From Acidimicrobiales bacterium (GTDB taxonomy: Bacteria > Actinomycetota > Acidimicrobiia > Acidimicrobiales > JAHWLA01), in NCBI GenBank assembly GCA_035536915.1, contig DATLNE010000047.1:62001-126000 (forward strand): a stretch of 64,000 nt of DNA, given 5' to 3'. The position numbers and the translations under genes were made by a program. The first letter of the stretch is position 1. The number at the start of each line of letters is the position of its first letter. The notes under the pieces were generated by a model. The model made no database searches and was not told where the DNA came from. It saw nothing but the letters and a program-made list of their open reading frames with translations. This document shows, one piece after another, positions 33,668 to 42,783 of this stretch.

Positions 33668-34255
33668 CTACGGGCGGCGGCCGGTGAACGCGATCAGGCG
33701 GGTCTGGTCGTCCGCTCCCGGCGGTATCTCGACCTTGGCGCCGTAGTGGCCACTGGTTCGCAGGACGTCGTCGATCGGCTCAATCCCGCTGAGCATGCGC
33801 CTGACTTCGTCGGGGTCGAGCCGTTCGTCGAGGCCCGTCGCCCGCGCCAGGTCCCACGTGTGCACGAGGACGTCACCCGTGAAGAACATGTCGACGGCGT
33901 TGCCGAGCGCGTGGCTGCCGGCTCGGGGATGGTTGACCTCACGAGCGATCGCCGCAGGATCGTCGAGCAGAGCCTGGATCCCGTCGCTCATGGTCGTCCA
34001 CGCGCCTACGGGGTCGTCGTCGACCGACGGTCCCTCCGGAAGGGCGGGTCCGCCTGCGGCCGCGAGGAACGCGGGCATCCACTCGACCATGTGGCGCACG
34101 ACATCGCGCGCCACCCAGCCTTCGCACGGCGCTGGTGAGCCCCATGCGTCGTGGGGAACCTCTCTGGCCCGCTGCGTGAAGGTGGCGGCGATGCGTCGGT
34201 AGCGGTCTGCGATCTCGTTGGCGATGGTTTGCACGCTAGTTGTGCAACGCTTCAT
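33668..34255 (-). CDS. TIGR03086-type DinB-fold (mycothiol-dependent enzyme-like) protein
   Basis: 195 residues. TIANEIADRYRRIAATFTQR and CEGWVARDVVRHMVEWMPAF match the actinobacterial family annotated as TIGR03086, related to mycothiol-dependent maleylpyruvate isomerase, a DinB four-helix bundle with metal-binding His residues (HMVEW and VHTWDLARATG). Reaction unknown. The ATG at 34255 or GTG at 34233 could start it; both are close to the divergent NTF2-like gene. Confidence 0.8.
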   Translation of the reverse strand: MKRCTTSVQTIANEIADRYRRIAATFTQRAREVPHDAWGSPAPCEGWVARDVVRHMVEWMPAFLAAAGGPALPEGPSVDDDPVGAWTTMSDGIQALLDDPAAIAREVNHPRAGSHALGNAVDMFFTGDVLVHTWDLARATGLDERLDPDEVRRMLSGIEPIDDVLRTSGHYGAKVEIPPGADDQTRLIAFTGRRP

Positions 34256-34266
34256 TTGTGGCAGGC

Positions 34267-34638
34267 ATGGCAGGTGCCGGGGACGTCGTGGCTCGGTTCT
34301 TCGGAGCGCTCGGGGAGCGCGACTTCGGTGCGGCCCGGCCGTACTGGGCGGATTCAGCGGTGTGGCACGTCGTCGGTACCCACGACCTGGCCGGTGACTA
34401 TGCACCCGACGCGTACCTGGCGATGTTGGCCACGTGGTTCGCCGACCACCCCGACTACGCCGTGGAGTTCACCGACTTCCGTGCCCACGGTGACGAGGGC
34501 GTCGTCGTGCACCTCGAGTCGCGCCACGGCCGAGCAGAAGGACCGGCATCGGGCCTCATGGTCTACCGGGTGGTCGACGGCCTGATCGTGGAGGGGTGGG
34601 GCATCCCCACCTTCGACGACGCGAGACTGCCGTTCTGA
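34267..34638 (+). CDS. NTF2/SnoaL-like protein
   Basis: 123 residues. The pattern VVARFFGALGERDFGAARPY, then WADSAVWHVVGTH and LMVYRVVDGLIVEGWGIP is that of the cone-shaped SnoaL/NTF2-like fold, used by polyketide cyclases, isomerases and many uncharacterised enzymes. Catalytic identity cannot be deduced. GTG at 34258 is an alternative start. It overlaps the following DinB gene by 1 nt (TGATG). Confidence 0.75.
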   Translation: MAGAGDVVARFFGALGERDFGAARPYWADSAVWHVVGTHDLAGDYAPDAYLAMLATWFADHPDYAVEFTDFRAHGDEGVVVHLESRHGRAEGPASGLMVYRVVDGLIVEGWGIPTFDDARLPF

Positions 34639-35180
34639 TGGACGTTCGCACCGATCGCCTGGGGTTGCTGCTCGACCAGTTCGACACCTCCGCGGAGATG
34701 GGGCGTGACCGGCTGCACGGGCTCACCGACGAGGAGTTCCTGTGGGAGCCTGCGCCTGGCGCGTGGTCGATCCGCCAAGGCGCCGCCGGGCGCTGGGAGC
34801 TCCAGGTGGAGCGCCCGCCGCCCGACCCGACCCCGTTGACGACGATCGCTTGGCGGCTGGCCCACTTGCAGCAGGGCTTCGCCGAACGGTGGGAGTGGAC
34901 CTTCGGTGCGTACCGCGACCCCGTGGTCGAACTGGCCCCCACGGCGGCCGAAGGCGTCGAACGGCTGTGGGCCGAGCTGGCTCGTTGGCGCCAGAGCCTG
35001 GGTGGGCTGACCGAGGAGCAGATGGACACGGTCGGCTTCGGCCGCTTCCCCCATGGCTTCGACCCGACACTGCCGTTCATCGCCATCGTGTGGTGGACGA
35101 ACCGCGAGCTCATCCACCATCTGGCCGAGGCAGCGCTGCTGCGTGACCTGTGGCCGAGTACACCTAGCCGGAGCGGCTGA
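34638..35180 (+). CDS. DinB-family protein
   Basis: 180 residues. A four-helix bundle with LTDEEFLWEPAPGAWSIRQG, IAWRLAHLQQGFAERWEW and a C-terminal NRELIHHLAEAALLRD, in which His residues are placed as the metal ligands of DinB/YfiT proteins. Likely a thiol-dependent transferase or hydrolase, substrate unknown. Translationally coupled to the NTF2-like gene and overlapping the convergent coiled-coil gene by 17 nt. Confidence 0.75.
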   Translation: MDVRTDRLGLLLDQFDTSAEMGRDRLHGLTDEEFLWEPAPGAWSIRQGAAGRWELQVERPPPDPTPLTTIAWRLAHLQQGFAERWEWTFGAYRDPVVELAPTAAEGVERLWAELARWRQSLGGLTEEQMDTVGFGRFPHGFDPTLPFIAIVWWTNRELIHHLAEAALLRDLWPSTPSRSG

Positions 35181-35979
35181 CGGCCGACTCGGCGGCAGCC
35201 GCAGCGGCCTCGGCTCGCGCCGCGGCGTCACGGGCCTGCGCCGCTTCTTGGCGTGCCACCGTGAGCGCCTGCTCCAACCGGGCCACCTCGCGTTCGGCCG
35301 TCTCCCACGCCTCGGCGGCCCGCGCCGCCCGGGCTCGGGCCTTGCGCACCTCGGCGGCGTCGAGCACGTGCACACGAGGGGTGCGGCCTCCGCCCGCCCG
35401 CGGCTTGGCGGACGGCGTGCGCTTGGTCGTGTCGTCGCCCATCGACACGACCACGCCTTCCGAGGCACCGAAGCCGATGGGCGCTTCGAGGGCGCGCGTC
35501 AGCCGGCCCGCCAGGACCTTGGTGGCCGCATCGGGGTCGGCGGCCACGGCCTCGAAGGTGGCGGCGATGTCGTCGCGGTGGCTTTCGGAGGCGACGCCGC
35601 GGTCGCGCAGGACGTCGAAGGCGGCGTCGGCCAGCTCGCCGACCAGGCTGCGGCGCTGCGCGCCGAGGTCGCGAAGCCGACTGGATCGCTCGCCCCGGGC
35701 CACGGCCTCGTCTTGTGCCTTCCGCAGCTGATCACCCAGTGCGGCCAGGCGGGCGACGTCGTCGCGCCGCCGTCGGGCGACGTGGTTCACCGCCCACGCG
35801 GCCACGCTGGGGCGCCGGATGGACTTGACCCGCGCGGCGTCCTCCCGTCGCCCGTCGGCTCGCAACTCCTTGGCCAACGCGTCGCGACGGGCGATGAAGT
35901 CGTCGACGACGCCCTCGAACAAGGCATCGAGGGCGTCGTCGAACGCGACGGACTGGCGAGGGGCGGGCCGCCGTGGCAT
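35164..35979 (-). CDS. Coiled-coil protein of unknown function, 271 aa
   Basis: Almost entirely charged and helical: FIARRDALAKELRADGRRED, RRPSVAAWAVNHVARRRRDD in the N-terminal half, a Pro/Lys-rich hinge near residue 190, then a long Ala/Arg/Glu coiled coil to the end (EAWETAEREVARLEQALTVA). The SIRRPSVAAWAVN motif recurs in actinobacterial proteins of unknown role. No signal peptide or membrane segment. Confidence 0.65.
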   Translation of the reverse strand: MPRRPAPRQSVAFDDALDALFEGVVDDFIARRDALAKELRADGRREDAARVKSIRRPSVAAWAVNHVARRRRDDVARLAALGDQLRKAQDEAVARGERSSRLRDLGAQRRSLVGELADAAFDVLRDRGVASESHRDDIAATFEAVAADPDAATKVLAGRLTRALEAPIGFGASEGVVVSMGDDTTKRTPSAKPRAGGGRTPRVHVLDAAEVRKARARAARAAEAWETAEREVARLEQALTVARQEAAQARDAAARAEAAAAAAESAVSRSG

Positions 35980-36022
35980 GCACTCTGCTTACCCGCCACC
36001 TCGCCGATGCAACGCAGAGTCG

Positions 36023-36391
36023 TCAGGAACCTGGCCCGGCGCGGGAGATGACGACGCCGTCGTCGTCGACCTGCCAGCCGACGACGGGCCGGCCGTCGGC
36101 GTCGCCGAGGTGGAAGTAGGGGCCGCTGCGGACGACTTCGCCGACGCCGTCGTCGACGCCGAGTTCCAGCACGGCGTTGCCGTTGCGGTCGAGCCCGAGG
36201 ACGGGGCCGTGGTGGTCGAGGGCCAGCCAGGCGCGTTGGTGGCCGTCGTCGTCGAGCAGGGCGACGCCGAAGACCTCGCCGGGGCGTTCGGGGTTGCCGA
36301 TGTCGCCGAGGACGAGCCGGACACGGCCGCCCGCATCGACGATCTCGATTCGGTTGACGGAGACGGACCGGGTTTCGTGGTTGGTGGTCAT
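36023..36391 (-). CDS. Small beta-repeat protein, 122 aa
   Basis: Repeated short strands with the pattern hydrophobic-D-x-x-G-x-x-R: IEIVDAGGRVRLVLGD, VALLDDDGHQRAWLALD, LGLDRNGNAVLELGVDD. It probably forms a small beta-meander or solenoid. Function unknown. GGAGG six bases before the ATG supports the start. A short upstream reading frame overlaps that ATG. Confidence 0.6.
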   Translation of the reverse strand: MTTNHETRSVSVNRIEIVDAGGRVRLVLGDIGNPERPGEVFGVALLDDDGHQRAWLALDHHGPVLGLDRNGNAVLELGVDDGVGEVVRSGPYFHLGDADGRPVVGWQVDDDGVVISRAGPGS

Positions 36392-36444
36392 GCCCGGCCT
36401 CCGGGGACGGAGGCGGGTCGGGGGTGCATCGCGGTGGGGGTCAT
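36388..36444 (-). CDS. Possible 18-codon upstream ORF coupled to the beta-repeat gene
   Basis: An ATG with AAGGAG six bases upstream opens an 18-codon frame (Met-Thr-Pro-Thr-Ala-Met-His-Pro ... Gly-Arg-Ala) whose TGA overlaps the downstream start as ATGA. No homology visible; it is supported only by its ribosome binding site and coupling geometry. Confidence 0.35.
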   Translation of the reverse strand: MTPTAMHPRPASVPGGRA

Positions 36445-36709
36445 TGCCGCTCCTTGGGGGAAAACGAAGACGCTCTCTCAGATCGGTTTGGCGCCCGAGA
36501 AGCGGGCACGGACCGACGATCCAGGGGCGGGGGCACTCCCCGCGAGCCGCTCGGCGGGCCGGGCCGAGGGCGAATGACACCATTGTAATTAGGGGGTGTG
36601 TCAGCAAAGGAGGGGGAGGTGGTGGCGGGCGTGGCCGCGGCGATACAGGCGCTGTTCCCCCTCCGTTGCATCCTATAAGTCTACAGAGGAAGTGCCGGGG
36701 TTGGCGGCC
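36392..36709. other. Intergenic stretch of 318 nt without a recognised gene
   Basis: Apart from the short upstream ORF, it holds a TACAAT hexamer on the minus strand (36588-36583), a likely -10 for the beta-repeat gene, and a G-rich purine run near 36608-36640. I see no RNA gene, clear repeat or riboswitch. Confidence 0.5.
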
Positions 36710-36904
36710 TCAGGCGCTGACGGTGTCGACCACCTTGTCGAGGCGGCGGCGGGCGGTGTCGAGCAGGCGCTCCACCGCGAAGATCTCCGCCCCGATGTCC
36801 TCCCGGCGGGCGCGCATGAAGCCGTCGGCGAGCCCGGTGAGGCGGGAAGTGAGTTCCTCGAGGGCGGTGGCGAGGGAGGAGAGCTCGGCGGCGGCGGGGT
36901 CCAT
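36710..36904 (-). CDS. Small helical protein, 64 aa
   Basis: MDPAAAELSSLATALEELTS at the start, then LTGLADGFMRARREDIGAEI and LLDTARRRLDKVVDTVSA: an amphipathic helical hairpin with no membrane segment. Not recognised. It is divergent from hisD and uses codons typical of the region, so it is probably real. Confidence 0.55.
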   Translation of the reverse strand: MDPAAAELSSLATALEELTSRLTGLADGFMRARREDIGAEIFAVERLLDTARRRLDKVVDTVSA

Positions 36905-36964
36905 CCCCCGATCATCGCTCGCCCCGGGGCGTCTTCACACCCGGCCTGTAGCATCGAGGGCTCG

Positions 36965-38257
36965 ATGTTGAAGCGTCTCGACCTCCGCGGCATCCCCGCA
37001 GGCGACCTGCGCGCGTCGTTGCCGCGCCCCGAGGCGGCCAAGGAGCCGCCGGTGGCAGCGGTGCAGGCCATCCTCGCCGACGTGCGGGCCCGGGGCGACG
37101 CCGCCCTGCGCGAGTACACCGAGCGCTTCGACGGGGTGACGCCGGCATCGTTCCGCGTCCCCCAGGCCGACCTGGAAGAGGCGCTCGCCGCCATCCCGCC
37201 CCTCCTGCGCGAGGCGCTCGAGGCGGCCCGCGCCTCGATCCTCGCCTACCACCGCGAGCAGCTTCACGAGCCGGTGGCCCATGAGCGCGAGGGCGTCACC
37301 GTGCGCGAGATCCGGGTGCCGGTGGAGCGGGCGGGCCTTTATGTGCCGGGCGGGCGGGCGCTCTATCCGTCGACCGTGCTGATGACCGCCATCCCGGCCC
37401 GGGTGGCGGGCGTCGGGGAAGTCGTCCTGTGCGTGCCGCCGGGCCCCGACGGCACCGTGCCCGCCGCCACCCTGGCCGCTGCCGCCCTGGCGGGCGTCGA
37501 CGAGGTGTACAGCGTGGGCGGCGCCCAGGCCGTGGCCGCCATGGCTTACGGCACCGAGACCATCCGCCCTGTCGACGTCATCGTCGGCCCGGGCAACATC
37601 TACGTGTCGGTGGCCAAGCGGGAGGTCGCCAACGAAGGGCTCGTCGGCGTGCCGTCCGCCTTCGCCGGGCCGTCGGAGGTCGTGGTGGTGGCCGACGAGA
37701 CCACGCCGGTCGATTTCGCCGCCGTCGACGTGATCGTGCAGGCCGAGCACGGCCCTGACGGCCTGGCATGGTTGGTGACGTGGTCGGAGGACGTGGCCGA
37801 CCGCGTGAGCGAGGCCGTGGCCCGCATGGTGGCTGCGTCGCCCCGGCGCCAGGAGATCGAATCGACCTTGTCGGACGGCGGCTACGCGGTAATCGTCGAC
37901 AGCCCCGAGCAGGCCATCGCCGTCTCTAATGCAGTGGCGCCCGAGCACCTCGAACTGCTCGTGGCCGACCCCGAGGCCCTGGTGCCGCTGGTGCGCCACG
38001 CAGGCGCGGTGTTCCTCGGGCACTACGCGCCCGCCAGCGTGGGCGACTACATCGCCGGGCCGAGCCACGTGCTGCCCACCTACGGCTCGGCCCGCTTCGG
38101 CGGTGCCCTGCGGGTCGACGACTTCTGCAAGTACGTACACGTGGTGTCGCTCGACGAACAGACGCTCGCGCGCCTGGCGCCCCACGTCGCGGCCATCGCC
38201 GAGGCCGAAGGACTGGCCGCCCATGCCGAATCGGTGCGCATCCGATGGGCGCCCTGA
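36965..38257 (+). CDS. hisD: Histidinol dehydrogenase
   Basis: 430 residues. It oxidises histidinol to histidine in two NAD+ steps. Zn-ligand and catalytic residues are visible: VIVQAEHGPDG (Gln, His), APEHLEL (Glu, His), SVGDYIAGPSHVLPT (Asp) and the C-terminal AAHAESVRIR (His). TAGCAT nine bases before the ATG suggests that the his operon starts here with a leaderless transcript. First of hisDCBHAF. Confidence 0.96.
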   Translation: MLKRLDLRGIPAGDLRASLPRPEAAKEPPVAAVQAILADVRARGDAALREYTERFDGVTPASFRVPQADLEEALAAIPPLLREALEAARASILAYHREQLHEPVAHEREGVTVREIRVPVERAGLYVPGGRALYPSTVLMTAIPARVAGVGEVVLCVPPGPDGTVPAATLAAAALAGVDEVYSVGGAQAVAAMAYGTETIRPVDVIVGPGNIYVSVAKREVANEGLVGVPSAFAGPSEVVVVADETTPVDFAAVDVIVQAEHGPDGLAWLVTWSEDVADRVSEAVARMVAASPRRQEIESTLSDGGYAVIVDSPEQAIAVSNAVAPEHLELLVADPEALVPLVRHAGAVFLGHYAPASVGDYIAGPSHVLPTYGSARFGGALRVDDFCKYVHVVSLDEQTLARLAPHVAAIAEAEGLAAHAESVRIRWAP

Positions 38258-39306
38258 TCCCCCTGCGCGACGACCTCGGCCTCGGTGAGGGCTACCACTC
38301 CCCGCAAGTCGCCGTCGACGTCCGCCTCAACACCAACGAATCGCCCTACCCGCCGCCCGCCGCCTGGCGCGACGACTTGCGCGAGATGGTGGCGACCATC
38401 CCGTTCCACCGCTACCCCGACCGCTCCGCCCGTGCCTTGCGGGAGGGCCTGGCCGAGCTGCACGACGTACGGCCCGAGCAGGTCTTCGTGGGCAACGGGT
38501 CCAACGAGGTGCTGCAGGCGCTGTTCCTCGCCTTCGGCGGACCTGGCCGGCGCGCTGCGGTGTTCGAGCCCACCTACGCGCTGCACTCCCACATCGCCCG
38601 GGTCACCGCCACCGAGGTGGTCGAGGGCGAGCGCAACCACGACTTCACCCTCGACCTCGACGCCGTGGGTCGCCTGCTCGACGACGCCGCGCCCGAGCTG
38701 ACGTTCCTGTGCTCGCCCAACAACCCCACGGGCCGGGTCGAACCCGAAGCGGTGGTGCGTGAAGTCGTCGAGCGTGCCCCCGGGCTGACCGTGGTCGACG
38801 AGGCCTACGGGCAGTTCGCCAGCTGGTCGGCCCTCGACCTGGTGGCCGACGACTCGCCCGTCGTCGTCGTGCGCACCTTCTCCAAGACGTGGTCGATGGC
38901 CGCCGCCCGCCTCGGCTATGTCGTGGCCCCGGCATCGGTGGTCGAAGGCTTGGAGCGCGTGATCCTGCCCTACCACCTCGACGCCGTGAAGCAAGCGGCA
39001 GGCCGCCTCGCCCTGCGCTACCGCAGCGAGATGGAGGCGCGCGTGAAGGCACTGGTCGACGAGCGCCAACGGGTGGCCGCCGCCTTGGCCGGCCTGCCTG
39101 TCGAGACGTGGCCGTCGGAGGCCAACTTCATCTTGTTCCGCCCCACGACGCGGGCGGGCGGCGACGTGTGGCAAGCGTTGGTCGAGCGCTCCGTGCTCGT
39201 ACGCAACTGTTCGACGTGGCCCCGCCTCGACGGCTGCCTCCGCGTCACCATCGGCACCCCCGAGGAAGACGACGCCTTCCTCGCAGCCCTGAGCGAGGTC
39301 CTGTGA
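38245..39306 (+). CDS. hisC: Histidinol-phosphate aminotransferase
   Basis: 353 residues, PLP fold type I. LNTNESPYPPP at the N-terminus, CSPNNPTGRVEPE, VVDEAYGQFA and RTFSKTWSMAAARLGY (Schiff-base Lys near residue 213) are conserved. It transaminates imidazole acetol phosphate to histidinol phosphate. Overlaps hisD by 13 nt and hisB by 4 nt. Confidence 0.95.
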   Translation: MGALIPLRDDLGLGEGYHSPQVAVDVRLNTNESPYPPPAAWRDDLREMVATIPFHRYPDRSARALREGLAELHDVRPEQVFVGNGSNEVLQALFLAFGGPGRRAAVFEPTYALHSHIARVTATEVVEGERNHDFTLDLDAVGRLLDDAAPELTFLCSPNNPTGRVEPEAVVREVVERAPGLTVVDEAYGQFASWSALDLVADDSPVVVVRTFSKTWSMAAARLGYVVAPASVVEGLERVILPYHLDAVKQAAGRLALRYRSEMEARVKALVDERQRVAAALAGLPVETWPSEANFILFRPTTRAGGDVWQALVERSVLVRNCSTWPRLDGCLRVTIGTPEEDDAFLAALSEVL

Positions 39307-39902
39307 CGAGCCCCCGAGTTGCCAGCCGGTCGCGTGCGACCAAAGAGACCACGATCGACGTCAGCCTCGACCTCGACGGCACCGGCCAAGCGGTGGTCGA
39401 CACCGGGCTGCCGTTCTTCGACCACATGCTCTCGCAGCTCGGTCGGCACGGCGGCTTCGACCTCACGGTGGTCGCCAAGGGCGACCTCGAAGTCGACCAG
39501 CACCACACGGTGGAAGACGTCGCCATCGCCCTGGGCGAGGTGCTGCGCGAAGCGCTGGGCGACAAGGCGGGCATCCGCCGCTTCGCCTCGGTGTCGCTGC
39601 CGCTCGACGAAGCCCTCGTCGACGTGGCCCTCGACCTGTCGGGGCGGCCCTTCATCCACTACGAGGTGGAGCTGCCCGCCGACTCGCGCGACCTGGGCAC
39701 ACCGCCGTTCGACCCGCAGATGGCCGAGCACTTCTGGCAGTCGTTCGCCACGGCGTCGTCGATGACGTTGCACCTGCGCTTGCGCAGCGGGCGCAACACC
39801 CACCACATCCTCGAAGCCTCGTTCAAGGGCGTGGCTCGGGCGCTGCGCGATGCCGTGCGGGTGGAGGGCACCGACATACCGTCGACCAAGGGCACGTTGT
39901 GA
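39303..39902 (+). CDS. hisB: Imidazoleglycerol-phosphate dehydratase
   Basis: 199 residues, the monofunctional form without the phosphatase domain of enterobacterial HisB. The two Mn-binding repeats are visible: [16 protein letters not shown]...[14 protein letters not shown] and [10 protein letters not shown]...[12 protein letters not shown]. The GTG start overlaps the hisC stop as GTGA. A separate histidinol-phosphatase must exist elsewhere. Confidence 0.95.
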   Translation: MTSPRVASRSRATKETTIDVSLDLDGTGQAVVDTGLPFFDHMLSQLGRHGGFDLTVVAKGDLEVDQHHTVEDVAIALGEVLREALGDKAGIRRFASVSLPLDEALVDVALDLSGRPFIHYEVELPADSRDLGTPPFDPQMAEHFWQSFATASSMTLHLRLRSGRNTHHILEASFKGVARALRDAVRVEGTDIPSTKGTL

Positions 39903-40501
39903 TCGCCGTCCTCGACTACGGCATCGGCAACCTGCGCTCGGCCGAGAAGGCGCTGCAGAAAGCAGGCGGCGACGCCCGCCTGGTCACCACGGCCGCCGAA
40001 GCCGACGGGGCGAGCGCGGTGGTGCTGCCCGGCGTGGGCGCGTTCGGCCGCTGCATGGAGGCGCTGCGGGCTTCGGGCCTCGACTGCGTGGCCCTCGATG
40101 CCGTCGCTGCGGGCACCCCGTTCCTCGGCATCTGCGTGGGCATGCAGATGCTCTACGAGGCCTCGGAGGAGAACCCCGAGGTGCGCGGCCTGGCCGTGAT
40201 CCCGGCCATGGTGCGGCGCCTGCCCGACGGGGTGAAGCGACCGCAGATGCAGTGGAACGTGCTGCAGCCGGTGGGCGGCGGCTCCAAGCTGATCGACGGG
40301 CTCGGTGCCGAGCCGTGGGCCTACTTCGTCCACTCCTATGCGGCCGACGCCACCGACGACGTGGTGGCCACCTGCGACTACGGCGGCTCGGTGGTGGCCG
40401 CGGTGGAACGCGGCAACGTCATGGCCACGCAGTTCCACCCCGAGAAGTCGGGCGACACCGGCCTGGCCATCCTGCAGAACTTCGTGAAGCTGGCGGCGTA
40501 G
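39899..40501 (+). CDS. hisH: Imidazole glycerol phosphate synthase, glutaminase subunit
   Basis: 200 residues, class I glutamine amidotransferase. The nucleophile Cys is in [12 protein letters not shown], and His and Glu of the triad in [10 protein letters not shown]. It supplies ammonia to HisF, encoded two genes downstream. GTGA overlap with hisB; directly adjacent to hisA. Confidence 0.95.
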   Translation: MIAVLDYGIGNLRSAEKALQKAGGDARLVTTAAEADGASAVVLPGVGAFGRCMEALRASGLDCVALDAVAAGTPFLGICVGMQMLYEASEENPEVRGLAVIPAMVRRLPDGVKRPQMQWNVLQPVGGGSKLIDGLGAEPWAYFVHSYAADATDDVVATCDYGGSVVAAVERGNVMATQFHPEKSGDTGLAILQNFVKLAA

Positions 40502-41239
40502 GTGGACCTGTTCCCGGCCATCGACCTGCGCGACGGCAAGTGCGTGCGCCTGCTGCAGGGCGACTACGCCCGCGAGACCGTCTACGGCGGCGACCCTGTG
40601 GCCATGGCCAAGGAGTTCGAGGCGGCAGGGGCGCCGTGGGTGCACGTCGTCGACCTCGACGCGGCGCGCACGGGCAAGCCCGAGAACCGCGACGTGGTGG
40701 CCGCTATCGCTGCCGCCGTGTCGGTGCCGGTGCAGACGGGCGGCGGCGTGCGCGACGAGTTCTCGGCCGAGGCGTTGCTCGACACCGGCGTGCGGCGAGT
40801 GGTGATCGGCACCGCCGCCCTCGAACAGCCCGCCCTCGTCCGCCGCTTGGCCGGGCGCCACCCGGGTTGCGTCGTGGTGGGGCTCGACGGCCGCGCCGGC
40901 GAGGCCGCACTGCGGGGGTGGACCGAGGGGTCGGGCGTGACGATCCTCGACGCCGTGGCCCAGTTCGAAGACGCAGGCGTGGCCGCCTTCGTGGTCACCG
41001 ACATCGCCCGCGACGGCATGTTGAGCGGCCCCGACGTGCGTGGCCTCACCGAGGTGCTGGCGCGCACGACGGTCGACGTGGTGGCCTCCGGTGGCGTGGG
41101 CTCGCTCGACGACCTGCGGACGCTGGCGGCCGTCTCGGTCGAGGGCCGCCGGCTGGCGGGCGCCATCGTCGGCAAGGCCATCTACGAAGGCGTGTTCGCC
41201 GTGGAGGAGGGGGTGGCCGCGTGCGCTCCGTCCGAGTGA
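40502..41239 (+). CDS. hisA: ProFAR isomerase
   Basis: 245 residues, (beta/alpha)8 barrel. [18 protein letters not shown] carries the catalytic Asp, and [15 protein letters not shown] carries the second. Some actinobacteria use a bifunctional PriA for both this and the TrpF reaction, but a dedicated trpF is present at 48415, so monofunctional HisA is likely. GTG start one base after the hisH stop; overlaps hisF by 19 nt. Confidence 0.93.
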   Translation: MDLFPAIDLRDGKCVRLLQGDYARETVYGGDPVAMAKEFEAAGAPWVHVVDLDAARTGKPENRDVVAAIAAAVSVPVQTGGGVRDEFSAEALLDTGVRRVVIGTAALEQPALVRRLAGRHPGCVVVGLDGRAGEAALRGWTEGSGVTILDAVAQFEDAGVAAFVVTDIARDGMLSGPDVRGLTEVLARTTVDVVASGGVGSLDDLRTLAAVSVEGRRLAGAIVGKAIYEGVFAVEEGVAACAPSE

Positions 41240-41979
41240 TCCCGTGCCTCGACGTCGACGCCGGCCGCGTGGTGAAGGGCGTGAACTTCCTCAACCTGCG
41301 CGACGCGGGCGACACCGTGGAGTTGGCATCCCGGTACAACGACGAAGGTGCAGACGAGATCGTCTTCTACGACATCACGGCATCGTCGAGCGCCCGGGGC
41401 ACGATGGTCGACGTCGTGCGCCGCACCGCTGAAGAGGTGTTCATCCCCCTGACGGTGGGCGGCGGCGTGCGCACCCTCGACGACGCCCGGGAACTGTTGC
41501 GGGTGGGCGCCGACAAGGTGAGCGTCAACACCGCGGCGGTGTCGCGGCCCGAGTTGGTGGCCGAGCTGTCGGCGGAGTTCGGGGCCCAGTGCGTGGTCGT
41601 CGGCATCGACGTGCGCCGCTCGCCGGGCGGCTTCGAAGTCTTCACCCACGGCGGGCGCAAGCCGACCGGGCTCGACGCCGTGTCGTGGGCGGTGGAGTGC
41701 GAGCAGTTGGGCGCGGGGGAGATCGTCCTCAACTCGATGGACCGTGACGGCACCCGTGACGGCTTCGACATCGAGTTGACCCGCACGGTGGCCGAGGCGT
41801 GCAACCTGCCGATCGTGGCCAGCGGCGGCGTCGGCACCCTCGACCACTTGGTCGAGGGTGCCGAAGCAGGCAAAGCGGATGCGGTGCTGGCGGCGTCGAT
41901 CTTCCACTTCGCCGAGTTCACCGTGCGCCAGGCCAAGGAGCACCTGGCGGCCCACGGCGTTACCGTCCGCCCGGCCTAG
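41221..41979 (+). CDS. hisF: Imidazole glycerol phosphate synthase, cyclase subunit
   Basis: 252 residues. [17 protein letters not shown] and [15 protein letters not shown] carry the two catalytic Asp residues of the barrel; the halves repeat each other as usual for HisF. With HisH it makes IGP and AICAR. The GTG start gives [11 protein letters not shown]. Last gene of the his block; hisI lies 2.1 kb further on with trpE, and hisG/hisE are not in the window. Confidence 0.95.
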   Translation: MRSVRVIPCLDVDAGRVVKGVNFLNLRDAGDTVELASRYNDEGADEIVFYDITASSSARGTMVDVVRRTAEEVFIPLTVGGGVRTLDDARELLRVGADKVSVNTAAVSRPELVAELSAEFGAQCVVVGIDVRRSPGGFEVFTHGGRKPTGLDAVSWAVECEQLGAGEIVLNSMDRDGTRDGFDIELTRTVAEACNLPIVASGGVGTLDHLVEGAEAGKADAVLAASIFHFAEFTVRQAKEHLAAHGVTVRPA

Positions 41980-42671
41980 TCGTCGCCGATTGTGTAGGGG
42001 CGGTTGGCGTAGGCCGAGTCGGATGCCCCGACCGACAGCACCATGGATCGGTCTTCGTATGTCGTCGCCGCGCTGATCTCGGTGAGCGTGCTACCGCGCT
42101 GCAACTCGCGGCACTCGGGGCACACATGGGTTACCGATTCGTTGAGGCGAGTCAACGGCACCGTCCAACTGACGGTGTTCGTCGTGTTGTCGAACACGGC
42201 AGTAGCCGGCGTGGTGACCGTCCGGAAGGTCGATCGGTTCGATACCTCGAGGGTGGCGTACGGCGGTTCCTGCCGGAACGTGCGGCTGGCATTCACCTTG
42301 ATCGAGACGTTGCCGGTGACCGCGGTCATCGAGAACGACGTGGCCGAGTCGGGGTGAGCACTGGGGTCGTCGAGGTCGACCACTGTCGTGTCGAACACCA
42401 GGGACGTGCTCTGCAGTGTGATGTCACCCTGCACGATGTCGGCCGACGGCGCCGACGACGTGGGGATCTCGCGGCCACAGCGAGCCTGCAGGCCGAAGAT
42501 GGTGACATTGCTCGGGCAGAAGTAGCCGGTGTCGCCTACCGGGTCGGTGATGAGTGGCGTGTGCGGGGGCGGCGGTGCGCTCGACGCCGCCGCGGGGAGC
42601 AGCATTGCGGCGCCGAGGGCCAAGGCGGCGACCACCTTCGCTATCGGATGTCTCGTGCGGTTCAGGACCAT
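41976..42671 (-). CDS. Secreted protein of unknown function, 231 aa
   Basis: Start chosen by GGAGG seven bases upstream. A signal peptide ([21 protein letters not shown]) is followed by a Thr/Ser/Val-rich beta-type domain with two Cys early ([14 protein letters not shown]) and a CPEC pair late, probably disulfide-bonded outside the cell. Not recognised. It overlaps the hisF stop by 4 nt in convergent orientation. Confidence 0.65.
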   Translation of the reverse strand: MVLNRTRHPIAKVVAALALGAAMLLPAAASSAPPPPHTPLITDPVGDTGYFCPSNVTIFGLQARCGREIPTSSAPSADIVQGDITLQSTSLVFDTTVVDLDDPSAHPDSATSFSMTAVTGNVSIKVNASRTFRQEPPYATLEVSNRSTFRTVTTPATAVFDNTTNTVSWTVPLTRLNESVTHVCPECRELQRGSTLTEISAATTYEDRSMVLSVGASDSAYANRPYTIGDD

Positions 42672-42783
42672 TCGTTGCCTCCGGGGATAGACGCGCCCGA
42701 GGTGGCCGCGTCGAGGGGTCAACGGGGCGGGAACCCACTGGGGTTGCGCGTTGCCCGCGGGGGAGCGTCGTTAGGCTCGCCCG

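Noticed and set aside
40502-41239. Bifunctional PriA (HisA/TrpF) as in many actinobacteria
   Set aside because: A dedicated trpF with its catalytic Cys is present at 48415, so a dual role is not needed.
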